A DNA stretch of 64,000 nucleotides from Phycisphaeraceae bacterium. GTDB taxonomy: Bacteria; Planctomycetota; Phycisphaerae; Phycisphaerales; UBA1924. The DNA lies in the NCBI GenBank assembly GCA_019636675.1, contig JAHBXC010000001.1, positions 806,001-870,000 on the forward strand. Direction: 5' to 3'. The notes under the pieces were generated by a model. The model did no database searches and had not been told where the DNA came from. It worked only from the letters and a program-made list of their open reading frames with translations. The translations under genes were made by a program, and so were the position numbers. Positions 44,971 through 53,088 of the stretch are shown piece by piece; positions within the stretch are counted from its first letter, which is position 1; the number at the start of each line of letters is the position of its first letter.

Positions 44971-46647
44971 ATGCGTTCGGACAAGCAACCACCCACTTCG
45001 ACGCCCACCGGGACCACGCCGCAACCCTGGCCCGATCTCTCGAAGCTGATCCGCGATCAGCTGGTCCGGGCGGTCTTCCAACCCATCGTCAGTCTCCGAC
45101 GAGCCGAGGTCGAAGCGGTCGAAGCGCTCACGCGCCCGCTGCCCGAGTCCGGCTTCGCCGACCCGGGCGTGCTCTTCGCCGCCGCCGACGCGTTCGGGAA
45201 AGCGTGGGAACTCGAGCGCCTCACACGCGACACGATCGCCGACGCGGCCCGCGCCCTGCCGCCCGGGCGCAAGCTCTTCTTCAACAGCGGCCCAAAGGTC
45301 TTCAGCGACCCGCGGTTCCCCGATGAGATCCGGCGGTTCAGCGAGCGCAGCGGGCTGACGCCGGACCGCTTCGTTCTCGAGATCACCGAGCGCGCCGAGA
45401 CGCAGCACAACGAGGGGCTCACCGCGAATGTGCGCGCGCTGCGCGCCGAGGGCTACCAGATCGCCGTCGACGACATGGGCGCCGGCTCCAGCGGGCTCAA
45501 CCGCGTCATGGCGCTAAGGCCCCAGTGGCTCAAACTCGATCGCGAGCTCGTCGAGGGCATCCACGAGGACACCTACCGCCAGAACCTCATCCGATTCCTC
45601 GGGTACTTCGCCCGTCTCGGCGGCGCAGGCGTCGTCGCCGAGGGCATCGAGCACATCGAGGAACTCAGCGTCCTCATCGACCTGGGCGTCGACAGCGTGC
45701 AGGGCTTCCTGCTGGGCAAGCCCGGCGCGATCGATCAGGTCCTCGCGCCCGAGATGCGCAGCTGGCTCCTCGAACGCGCCGAGACCGCCACGCCCGAGAG
45801 CACCCCGGTCGAGCGCCTCCACAGCATCGAGACGCTCGCCATCAATGCCGCCGCGTGCGCGATCGAACCCAACCCTTCCGAGACGCCGCTCGACCCGGCG
45901 TCCACCATCGCCGAGACGCTTGCGCGCCTCGCCGAGCGCGACGACCTCGACATGATGCCCCCTCTGCCCCTCGCCACCGGGAACGGGCAGCGCGAGGTCG
46001 TCCGCATCCCCGACCTCCTGCGCGCCGCGGCCAAGCAGCTCGCGCTCCAGACTTCCCACCGCTCCCCGCTCTACGGGCTGCCCGACAGCGTCGAGTGCGA
46101 CCGCACCGTCGACCGGCTCATCTCCAGCGGCGACGACCGCGACGCCGCGATCATCGACGTGCGCGGCATGTCGGGGTACAACTCCGCCGTCGGCTTCGAG
46201 TTGGGCGACCTGCTGCTGCGACACCTCTCGACGATCCTGCGCACCGCGACCACCGGCATGGCCCGGATCTACGTGGGGCACCTCGGGGAAGACCGGTTCC
46301 TGATCGTCGCGCCAGAGGGGTCGCTCCCCACGATCGCCGAAGAGATCATCCTCCGCTTTGAGCGCGCCAGCATCCGTTTCGCTCGAAACAGCGACGGCGC
46401 ACCCGAAGCGAAGAGCCCATCGCTCTCGACCGAACCCGCCGCCGGGCAGTGGCTCGCGCCACCGTCCCTGCGCGTGCTGGTGCTGCCGGGCGTTTTCCGA
46501 AAGGTGCGCTCGTCGCGTGAGCTGCGCAGAGCCGCGGAAGCCGCTCGCGACACGCGAGCCGACACCAACCAGCAGGGCTCGCGGATCTTCGTCCACGAGG
46601 TCGCGCCGAGCCAGACGTTCGCCACCCGGGCGAGCGAAGCCGCCTGA
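44971..46647 (+). CDS. EAL-GGDEF-like cyclic-di-GMP protein (reversed domain order)
   Basis: 558 residues, no membrane segment. The N-terminal EAL phosphodiesterase domain starts at FQPIVSLRRAEVEAVEALTR (EAL about 51-53). Catalytic-type residues appear retained: Asn in FFNSGP, Glu in LEITERA, the Asp pair in VDDMGAGSS, Lys in LKLDREL, Glu in VAEGIEH, and QGFLLGKP. The C-terminal half has GGDEF-domain features (ALQTSHRSPLYGLPDS, IIDVRGMSGYNSAVGFELGD) but the GGDEF site reads LGEDRF, so cyclase activity is doubtful. EAL before GGDEF is the opposite of the common order. The ATG at 44971 has AGGA about 11 bases upstream; 44935 is an alternative. Confidence 0.85.
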   Translation: MRSDKQPPTSTPTGTTPQPWPDLSKLIRDQLVRAVFQPIVSLRRAEVEAVEALTRPLPESGFADPGVLFAAADAFGKAWELERLTRDTIADAARALPPGRKLFFNSGPKVFSDPRFPDEIRRFSERSGLTPDRFVLEITERAETQHNEGLTANVRALRAEGYQIAVDDMGAGSSGLNRVMALRPQWLKLDRELVEGIHEDTYRQNLIRFLGYFARLGGAGVVAEGIEHIEELSVLIDLGVDSVQGFLLGKPGAIDQVLAPEMRSWLLERAETATPESTPVERLHSIETLAINAAACAIEPNPSETPLDPASTIAETLARLAERDDLDMMPPLPLATGNGQREVVRIPDLLRAAAKQLALQTSHRSPLYGLPDSVECDRTVDRLISSGDDRDAAIIDVRGMSGYNSAVGFELGDLLLRHLSTILRTATTGMARIYVGHLGEDRFLIVAPEGSLPTIAEEIILRFERASIRFARNSDGAPEAKSPSLSTEPAAGQWLAPPSLRVLVLPGVFRKVRSSRELRRAAEAARDTRADTNQQGSRIFVHEVAPSQTFATRASEAA

Positions 46648-46681
46648 CGACGGGCCCCACGCCGCACGCCTACCTTTTCGG

Positions 46682-47149
46682 GTGAGCAACGCGGCAGTCA
46701 CCACCAGACAACGCCCTCCGGCGCGGACCGAGCGCGATCTCTCTCGCCTCTACGCGGCCCTCATCGCGGGCGTCTGCCTCGCGATCCTGCTCGTCGGGGC
46801 GGGCCTCACACCCAGCAACGCCGGCCACGGCACCCACGAACAGCTCGGCCTGCCCGCCTGCGCGTTCGCCCAGACCCTCGGACGCCCCTGCGCGACCTGC
46901 GGCATGACCACCGCCGTCACCCACGCCGCCAACGGGAACCTCGCCCGGGGCGCGGTCGTACAGCCCTTCGGCGCCGGCATCGCGCTCGCCGCGGCGACCG
47001 GGTTCTGGATAGCCCTCCACGTCACGCTCACCGGATCTCGCCTCTGGAGACTCGCGAGCCCGCTCCTGACCACCCGTCCACTTCTTCTCCTCGCCGCCTT
47101 GCTGCTGGCGGCATGGGTGTACAAGATCCTCGTGTGGAACCCCTCGTGA
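46682..47149 (+). CDS. DUF2752-type membrane protein
   Basis: 155 residues from the GTG at 46682. Membrane helices are visible (YAALIAGVCLAILLVGAGL, GAGIALAAATGFWIALHV, PLLLLAALLLAAWVYKIL). The cysteine motif CAFAQTLGRPCATCGMT is the DUF2752 hallmark (C...G.PCP.CGMTR). Function is unknown. The stop overlaps the next gene's GTG start (GTGA), so it leads a coupled set with two lipoproteins. Confidence 0.82.
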   Translation: MSNAAVTTRQRPPARTERDLSRLYAALIAGVCLAILLVGAGLTPSNAGHGTHEQLGLPACAFAQTLGRPCATCGMTTAVTHAANGNLARGAVVQPFGAGIALAAATGFWIALHVTLTGSRLWRLASPLLTTRPLLLLAALLLAAWVYKILVWNPS

Positions 47150-47832
47150 CGAAGCGACCTCCCAACCCGACCCGCGCCCTGCGCCTCGCCGCCGCCGGGT
47201 CGCTCGGCGCGTTCGCGGCCCTGTCGATGTCCGGCTGCTGGGTCGCGCCCGCCGTGGGCGGCATGATCGAGTCCTACAAGGCCAGCAGCACCCGCTCCGT
47301 GCCGGCGGAATACACCGGGCTCGAGGGGCGCACCTTCGCCGTCGTCGTCGCCGCCGACCGGTCGATCCAGGCCCAGAACCCCGACCTCGTCCCACTCCTC
47401 GTGACGCGACTCTCCGAGCGGCTCCGCGCCGAATCCGGCGCGTCGGGCTACGTGCCCCCCGGCCTGCTCGTGACCTTCATGAACCAGCGCCCGCGCTGGA
47501 TCGCGATGACCCACAGCGAACTGGCCGAAGAGCTCGGCGTCGATCGTCTCATCCACGTCGATCTCTACGAGTTCCGGCTCAACGAGCCCGGCAACCGCTA
47601 TGTCTGGGAGGGAGTCGCCGCCGCGTCGGTCGGCGTCGCCGAGATGGAATCCTTCGCCCCCGACGAGTTCTCCTTCAGGCGCGAGATCCGCGTCGGCTTC
47701 CCCGACGGGAAGGGCTTCACCAGCAGCGACTTCGGCGCCGACGTCGTGAAATCCCGGCTCATCAACCGCATCACCGATCGCATCACCTGGCTCTTCTACA
47801 CCCACGACGAGCCCTACTACCCCGACTATTGA
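47146..47832 (+). CDS. Predicted lipoprotein of unknown function
   Basis: 228 residues from the GTG at 47146. The signal peptide ends in a lipobox (ALSMSGC). The mature protein holds FAVVVAADRSIQAQNPDLVP, LSERLRAESGASGYVPPGLL and ELAEELGVDRLIHVDLYEFR, an alpha/beta pattern reminiscent of the generic lipoproteins that place a conserved D-x-x-x domain near the outer membrane; no named family was recognised. It overlaps the DUF2752 gene upstream and almost abuts the next lipoprotein. Confidence 0.72.
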   Translation: MTKRPPNPTRALRLAAAGSLGAFAALSMSGCWVAPAVGGMIESYKASSTRSVPAEYTGLEGRTFAVVVAADRSIQAQNPDLVPLLVTRLSERLRAESGASGYVPPGLLVTFMNQRPRWIAMTHSELAEELGVDRLIHVDLYEFRLNEPGNRYVWEGVAAASVGVAEMESFAPDEFSFRREIRVGFPDGKGFTSSDFGADVVKSRLINRITDRITWLFYTHDEPYYPDY

Positions 47833-47834
47833 CG

Positions 47835-48515
47835 ATGAACACACCACGCTCGACATCGGCGCGCCGCTTCGCCCTCGCGCTCCCGCTCCTCGTCACGGCG
47901 CTGCTCCCCGCCGGGTGCAACTACCTCGCGCCCGCGATGATCCTGCTCACGCCGCCGCCCTCCGTTGACGCCCAGTACAAGCTCGACAAGACGCGCGTGA
48001 CCGTGATCTTCATCGACGACCCCCAGAACAAGATCCCCCGTCGCTCCCTCCGACAACTCATCGGGCAGACCGCGGAGCAGGACCTCATCGCGCGCGGCGT
48101 CATGCCGGCAAACATGATGATCCCCTCGCAGACAGCCCTCCAGGTCACTTCCCGAGAGACCGACGGCAGCAAACTCAGCATCGTCGATGTCGGCAGGAAC
48201 CTCGGCGCAGAGGTCGTCATCTACGCCAAGGTCGACGCCTTCGGCCTCTCGCGAGACGGCGTCACGCTCCAGCCCTTCGTCGTCGCGCAGGTCCGCATCG
48301 TCGACGCCAAGAACAACGTCCGCTTGTTCCCCGAGTCCGGCTCGACGTTCCCCGTCGTCTACGAGTCGCGCCAGCAGGCCGGCGACATCCCCCGGGGCAT
48401 GAGCGAGCGCTCCGCCGCAGAGCAGAACCTCGCCGAGCGCCTCGGCATCCACATCGCGCGCGTCTTCTACAAGTACGAGATCGAGCGCGAGTCGCCCTCC
48501 GGCAGGGGGAACTGA
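47835..48515 (+). CDS. Second predicted lipoprotein of the cluster
   Basis: 226 residues. Signal peptide with lipobox LLPAGC, then YKLDKTRVTVIFIDDPQNKI and LGAEVVIYAKVDAFGLSRDG. The alternation of strands and helices and the GAEVVI...V segment parallel the preceding lipoprotein (LGVDRLIHVDLYEFRL), so the two may be distant paralogs working together. ATG 47835 is chosen; a TTG at 47829 would overlap the previous stop. Function unknown. Confidence 0.7.
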   Translation: MNTPRSTSARRFALALPLLVTALLPAGCNYLAPAMILLTPPPSVDAQYKLDKTRVTVIFIDDPQNKIPRRSLRQLIGQTAEQDLIARGVMPANMMIPSQTALQVTSRETDGSKLSIVDVGRNLGAEVVIYAKVDAFGLSRDGVTLQPFVVAQVRIVDAKNNVRLFPESGSTFPVVYESRQQAGDIPRGMSERSAAEQNLAERLGIHIARVFYKYEIERESPSGRGN

Positions 48516-48518
48516 CCG

Positions 48519-48917
48519 GTGCTCCCGGCGCTGGTCCGCTTCGTGCCTCACCCCGGCAAGCGCGTGAACGCGCGAGAGGCCTCGTACATCATCGGCGTGC
48601 TCGACGTCGCCGGGTACGAGGTGCGAGGCCTCCTCCCCGACGACGCGATCGATTATCGCATCGCCCTCGACACCATGCGCATCACCCGACGCGACTCGCT
48701 CCTCTTCCGCGAGAGCGACCCCACGCCGCCCCACGGGCACACCGTCTACGTGCGCGTCGACGATGTCAGTGAACGCCCCGCGATCAGCGTGCGCGTCGCC
48801 CCGGGCGCAGGCACGCACGACGACCCCATCGATCACAACGGGGACTCCATCGCGACCTCGCGCGCGATCCTCCTGTCGGGCGTCATCCCTGATAAAGCGG
48901 TCGGCGCGACCGCCTGA
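48519..48917 (+). CDS. Unknown 132-residue protein
   Basis: GTG start 3 bases after the preceding stop; beginning MLPALVRFVPHPGKRVNARE. It contains SYIIGVLDVAGYEVRGLLPD and a strand-rich middle (VYVRVDDVSERPAISVRVAP). No signal peptide or membrane helix, so it would be cytoplasmic unlike its lipoprotein neighbours. No family recognised. Its tight spacing suggests it belongs to the DUF2752/lipoprotein transcript. Confidence 0.6.
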   Translation: MLPALVRFVPHPGKRVNAREASYIIGVLDVAGYEVRGLLPDDAIDYRIALDTMRITRRDSLLFRESDPTPPHGHTVYVRVDDVSERPAISVRVAPGAGTHDDPIDHNGDSIATSRAILLSGVIPDKAVGATA

Positions 48918-48929
48918 GCGGCGCACGGG

Positions 48930-50027
48930 TCACTGGGGCGACAGCGCCGGGGCTGAGATCCCCACCGCGCCTCCGCGCGAAGAAAGCCCGCCCGCCGGCC
49001 CGCCGCCCTCCTCGCGGACCACCTCGAACCGCACGTTCGAGCTGCGCACCGTGATGCGCGCGCCCGAGGGTGGCACCGTGATCACCCCGTCGCGCAGCGT
49101 CGTCAGCGCCGCGCTCTTCTGGGTGATTCTCCGCTCGAGGTCGTCGCTCGACAGCGCGAGCACCGCGACGAGCCGGACCTCGTTGGCGCGGACCTGGTTG
49201 ATGAACTCCGTCGGACCGGAAACCTCGATATCGCGCAGGAACAGGTCCTCGGGCATGATGCGCACCTCCCATCGCCCGGCCTCGGGCGGAGGCAGCAGCA
49301 CCTGCACGGGCGCAGAGGGGATCGTGATCGTCGAGGTGTCGCGCCGGAGCACGAACTCCACCGTCGCTTCGGCCGGGCTGACCCGCACCGCGCCGCCGTT
49401 GATCGACATCTCACGAGGGAAGCCGATCGGCGCGCGGACCCGCTGCGCCACGCCGCGCCGCGACATGTCGACCTGCTCGGGCACGATCCTCGCCAGCAGC
49501 ACCGGGCCGCCCTCCATCGCCGCCAGCTGCCGGATCGTCGCGCGAGGGCCCACGATCGAAACCGTCGACGGCTCGGCCCGAGGCGCCTGCTCGGTCTCCA
49601 CGCCGTCGAGGATCGCCCTCACAGGCACCGCGTCCAGACGCTGCAGCGCATCAACGCGCAGCCGGATCGTCGGGGGCTCGACGCTGAGCACATTCACGCC
49701 GGCCCGCTGCAGCTCAGGGTCCGAACGCAGCGCCTGCGCCAGATCGATGATCGCGTCCCCCTCGTCGCCCGGCACGCCCGGGGCGCCCAGGCGAAGCTCC
49801 ACGCGCCCCGGCACGCGCTGCAGCGACGCCGCCGAGCCCTCGAACCGCGCGCGCACCACGCCGCGCCACTCGTCCGTCACGACCCGGGGCGACAGCTCAT
49901 CCGTCGGCGAAACAAAGGTGATGCGAACTTCCTGCTGGAGGCGCGAGAGCGATTCGGCCTCGGCGTAGATCCACACCAGCGCCGTGACCAGCATGATCAT
50001 GAGAAGGTTGCGCGATCGCTCGAGCAT
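48930..50027 (-). CDS. cdaR: YbbR/CdaR-like regulator of the c-di-AMP cyclase
   Basis: 365 residues. One N-terminal membrane helix (NLLMIMLVTALVWIYAEAES) precedes repeated YbbR-type beta domains, recognisable from VTDEWRGVVRARFEGSAASL, VSIVGPRATIRQLAAMEGGP and IEVSGPTEFINQVRANEVRL. CdaR binds and modulates CdaA at the membrane in Firmicutes. The gene follows cdaA by 3 bases in the same operon, the standard arrangement. The glmM gene usual in Firmicutes is absent. Confidence 0.85.
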   Translation of the reverse strand: MLERSRNLLMIMLVTALVWIYAEAESLSRLQQEVRITFVSPTDELSPRVVTDEWRGVVRARFEGSAASLQRVPGRVELRLGAPGVPGDEGDAIIDLAQALRSDPELQRAGVNVLSVEPPTIRLRVDALQRLDAVPVRAILDGVETEQAPRAEPSTVSIVGPRATIRQLAAMEGGPVLLARIVPEQVDMSRRGVAQRVRAPIGFPREMSINGGAVRVSPAEATVEFVLRRDTSTITIPSAPVQVLLPPPEAGRWEVRIMPEDLFLRDIEVSGPTEFINQVRANEVRLVAVLALSSDDLERRITQKSAALTTLRDGVITVPPSGARITVRSSNVRFEVVREEGGGPAGGLSSRGGAVGISAPALSPQ

Positions 50028-50030
50028 GGG

Positions 50031-50969
50031 TCAGCGCCCTCCCTGCGCGGGCTTGCCGGCGTCGGCGCTCTCGGAGCGCGACTCGATGATCGTCGGCGCA
50101 TCGGGAGGGGTCTCCTCGCCGTAGTCCAGCTCCACGCCCTCGGGGGGCTGCATCATCCGCTTCAGCCCTCGGCGGAGCTCCTCGTCGAGCGCCTCGACCG
50201 AGAGCCATCGCTTGAGCCGCCCCGACTCCGCCAGACTGATCGCGCCGGTCTCCTCGCTCACCACCACGATGAGCGCGTCGGACACGCGCGAGAGCCCCAC
50301 CGCCGCCCGGTGACGCGTCCCGAGGTTCGGGTCCGCGATCTCGTTGGGCTCCGCCAGGGGGAACTGCACGCCCGCCGCGATGATCTTCTTCCCTCGCACC
50401 ACCACGCCCATGTCGTGCAGCGGGTTGTTGGGCCAGAAGATCGACAGCAGCAGCTCCTGCGAGATATCGGCGTCGAGCCGCTTGCCGCCCTCGATGAAAT
50501 CGCGAAGGCCGGTCTGACGCTCGATCGCCATGATCGCGCCGAACTTGCTCTTGCTCAGCAGCTTCGCGGACGCCGTGATCGCGCCGATCACCTCGTCGAC
50601 GTCCTTCTGCGACTGCACGACCCCGAAGAGCGACCTCGCCGCCGGCAGCTCGCCGATCCGCATCAGGGCGCGCCTGAGCTCCGGGGCGAAAATCACGACC
50701 AGCGCGATCGCCGAGAAGCTCAGGAACTGGCTGTACAGCAGCGCCAGCCGTGGGAATGTCTCGTCTCGCGTCGCGACGCGCACCAGCACCGTCGCCAGCA
50801 CCACCAGAATAATCAGCGCCCGCAGCGCCCCCGCCGCCCTCGTCCCGCGAACGAACGACCAGATAAAGTACACGACCGCCCCGATGATCAGCAACTCCAG
50901 CGCGACCTGCCAGAGCGGGTAGCCCTGCACGCGACTCCAGAGTTGATACAACCATTCGAGGACGGCCAC
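50031..50969 (-). CDS. cdaA: CdaA-type diadenylate cyclase, variant DGA motif
   Basis: 312 residues from a GTG at 50969. Three N-terminal membrane helices (VALELLIIGAVVYFIWSFV, ALIILVVLATVLVRV, and FSAIALVVIFAPELRRAL region) are followed by the DisA_N/DAC domain: FGAIMAIERQTGLRDFIEGG, FWPNNPLHDMGVVVRGKKI and LGTRHRAAVGLSR. The RHR motif is intact. The DGA motif of known cyclases reads DMG here; the Asp is retained. It synthesises c-di-AMP if active. A C-terminal acidic/Pro tail follows. The pair with cdaR supports the call. Confidence 0.9.
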   Translation of the reverse strand: MAVLEWLYQLWSRVQGYPLWQVALELLIIGAVVYFIWSFVRGTRAAGALRALIILVVLATVLVRVATRDETFPRLALLYSQFLSFSAIALVVIFAPELRRALMRIGELPAARSLFGVVQSQKDVDEVIGAITASAKLLSKSKFGAIMAIERQTGLRDFIEGGKRLDADISQELLLSIFWPNNPLHDMGVVVRGKKIIAAGVQFPLAEPNEIADPNLGTRHRAAVGLSRVSDALIVVVSEETGAISLAESGRLKRWLSVEALDEELRRGLKRMMQPPEGVELDYGEETPPDAPTIIESRSESADAGKPAQGGR

Positions 50970-51150
50970 GGCGCACCCAATCGCGTCAGAGGACCGCGCG
51001 AGGGCACAGCGGCCGTCGCGCGAGAGCGTTCATCGCGAGTATATCGGCAGCACACCCCCCTCCCTCGCAAAGACGCCGCGATCCGGGGCTTGCGACTCCC
51101 CACGCCCGGTCGCCCCATGCCGCCGCCCCGGCGCGGTACAACACCCTCCC

Positions 51151-52812
51151 ATGCCCGCGACGAACGAAGTCTCCCAGAGCAACGCCGGGATCCTCCCCTG
51201 GGTCGGGCGCTTCGGCGCCCCGCTCCTCGCGCTCGTCGTCTACCTGCTCCTCGGGCCGGCCGCCAGCGCCCCCGAGGGCGCCGACCCGGCGCTCTCCGAA
51301 GCGGGACGGCGCGTCGCCTCCATCGGCGTCCTGATGGCCGTCCTCTGGATGACCGAGGCCCTCCCCCTCTCCGCCACCTCGCTCCTGCCCCTCGTCTTCT
51401 TCCCCCTCGCAGGCGTGATGACCATCGACCGCGCCGCCGCCCCCTACGCCGACAAGGTCATCTTCCTCTTCATGGGCGGGTTCATGCTCGCCCTCGCGAT
51501 GGAGAAGTGGAACCTCCACCGGCGCATCGCCCTCCTCACGCTCCTGGTGGTCGGCACGCGCCCCCGCGCGCTCGTCGCCGGGTTCATGGTCGCCTCCGCG
51601 ACCCTGAGCATGTGGATCAGCAACACCGCCACCGCCGTCATGATGCTGCCCATCGGAGTCACCGTCATCACCCTCGCCATCGAGCGCCTCAAGGACGCCG
51701 GCAAGGTCCGAACCTCCGCCGCCGGCCTCGACGCGTCCCCCGACGAGGGCGACTCCATCACCGACCACGCCCGCAAGTTCGGCATCGGCAACTTCGCTAC
51801 CTGCCTCATGCTCGGCATCGCCTACGGCGCCAGCATCGGGGGCATCGGCACCCTCATCGGCACTCCCCCCAATGTCTTCCTCGCCGCCTTCCTCGAGTCC
51901 ACCTACAACGAGCCCATCGGCTTCGGCCAGTGGATGCTCCTGGGCGTCCCCCTCGTCGTCGTCTTCCTCGCCATCACCTGGCTCGTCCTCACCTACCTCG
52001 TCTTCCCCATCAAACTCAAAGCGATCCCCGGCGGGCGCGACCTCATCCGCGACGAACTGACCAAACTCGGGCGCATCTCCCGCGGCGAGCGCATCGTCTT
52101 CGTCGTCTTCGTGACCACCGCCACCCTCTGGGTCACGCGATCATTCCTGCTCAAGTGGGACTGGCTCGTCGACGCGCTGCCCGCGCTGAAATACCTGACC
52201 GACGAGGGCATCGCGATGATCGCCGCGATCTCGCTCTTCGCGATCCCCGTCAACGCCAAGAAGGGCGTCTTCGCGCTCGACTGGGAGACCGCGGTGAAAC
52301 TCCCCTGGGGCGTGCTGCTGCTCTTCGGGGGCGGGCTCTCGCTCGCCGCCGCCGTCAAGGCCACCGGGCTCGACGCCTACCTCGGCTCGCAGGTGGGCGC
52401 CATCGAGGGCGTGCCGACCATCCTGCTCATCGCGATCATCGTGACGCTGGTGATCTTCCTGACCGAACTCACGAGCAACACCGCGACCGCCGCGACCTTC
52501 CTGCCCATCCTCGGGGGCGTCGCGGTCGGGCTCGGCATCGACCCGCTGCTGCTGTGCATCCCCGCCGCCATCGCCGCGAGCTGCGCGTTCATGATGCCGG
52601 TGGCGACGCCCCCCAACGCGATCGTCTACGGCTCGGGCCACATCCGCATCGGCCAGATGGTGAAGGCGGGGCTCGTGCTCAACCTCATCGGCATCGTGCT
52701 CGTGACCGGCGTGGCGTATCTGGCGTCGCTGGTGTTCAACATCCCTCTGGAGCGGGGAGAGTCGCACCGCCTGCCGGCTGCAACAGCCGCTTCCGAGTCG
52801 CCCGCACCGTAG
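51151..52812 (+). CDS. SLC13/DASS-family sodium-coupled anion symporter
   Basis: 553 residues, about 11-12 membrane segments. The duplicated SNT signatures are ISNTATAVMMLPIGVTV and TSNTATAATFLPILGG, each followed by a membrane helix; the pore-lining IGGIGTLIGTPPN and MPVATPPNAIVYGSG are also the inverted-repeat pair. These are the sodium- and substrate-binding hairpins of the divalent-anion symporter family (di/tricarboxylates or sulfate); substrate cannot be told. It is divergent from cdaA with about 180 bases between them. Confidence 0.9.
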   Translation: MPATNEVSQSNAGILPWVGRFGAPLLALVVYLLLGPAASAPEGADPALSEAGRRVASIGVLMAVLWMTEALPLSATSLLPLVFFPLAGVMTIDRAAAPYADKVIFLFMGGFMLALAMEKWNLHRRIALLTLLVVGTRPRALVAGFMVASATLSMWISNTATAVMMLPIGVTVITLAIERLKDAGKVRTSAAGLDASPDEGDSITDHARKFGIGNFATCLMLGIAYGASIGGIGTLIGTPPNVFLAAFLESTYNEPIGFGQWMLLGVPLVVVFLAITWLVLTYLVFPIKLKAIPGGRDLIRDELTKLGRISRGERIVFVVFVTTATLWVTRSFLLKWDWLVDALPALKYLTDEGIAMIAAISLFAIPVNAKKGVFALDWETAVKLPWGVLLLFGGGLSLAAAVKATGLDAYLGSQVGAIEGVPTILLIAIIVTLVIFLTELTSNTATAATFLPILGGVAVGLGIDPLLLCIPAAIAASCAFMMPVATPPNAIVYGSGHIRIGQMVKAGLVLNLIGIVLVTGVAYLASLVFNIPLERGESHRLPAATAASESPAP

Positions 52813-52821
52813 AGTCACCCG

Positions 52822-53088
52822 ATGCCCTGGAAAGTCGTGGCGTTCGAGACGACGCCCAACCCCAACGCGATCAAGTGCGTGCTGGACCGGCCCATCGCCG
52901 CGATCCCCAGGTCGTACCGCGCGCCGGGCGACGGCGCAGACGACGAGATCGCCGCCGCGCTCTTCGCCATCGAGGGCGTGCGCAACCTGCTCTTCCTCCA
53001 CGACTGGGTGACCGTCGGCAAGTCCCCCGACGCCCCCTGGCCCGCGATCAAACGCGCCGTGAAGCGCGAATTGGGGCGCCTCGAGTGA
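52822..53088 (+). CDS. Nfu/NifU N-terminal-domain protein
   Basis: 88 residues. The sequence VVAFETTPNPNAIKCVLDRP followed by AALFAIEGVRNLLFLHDWVT is the Nfu N-terminal (scaffold-N) fold found fused to iron-sulfur scaffold domains; here it stands alone without the CxxC cluster-binding domain. It may help iron-sulfur protein maturation, and it directly precedes mutY, whose product needs a [4Fe-4S] cluster. The stop overlaps the mutY GTG (GTGA), so the two are coupled. Confidence 0.8.
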   Translation: MPWKVVAFETTPNPNAIKCVLDRPIAAIPRSYRAPGDGADDEIAAALFAIEGVRNLLFLHDWVTVGKSPDAPWPAIKRAVKRELGRLE

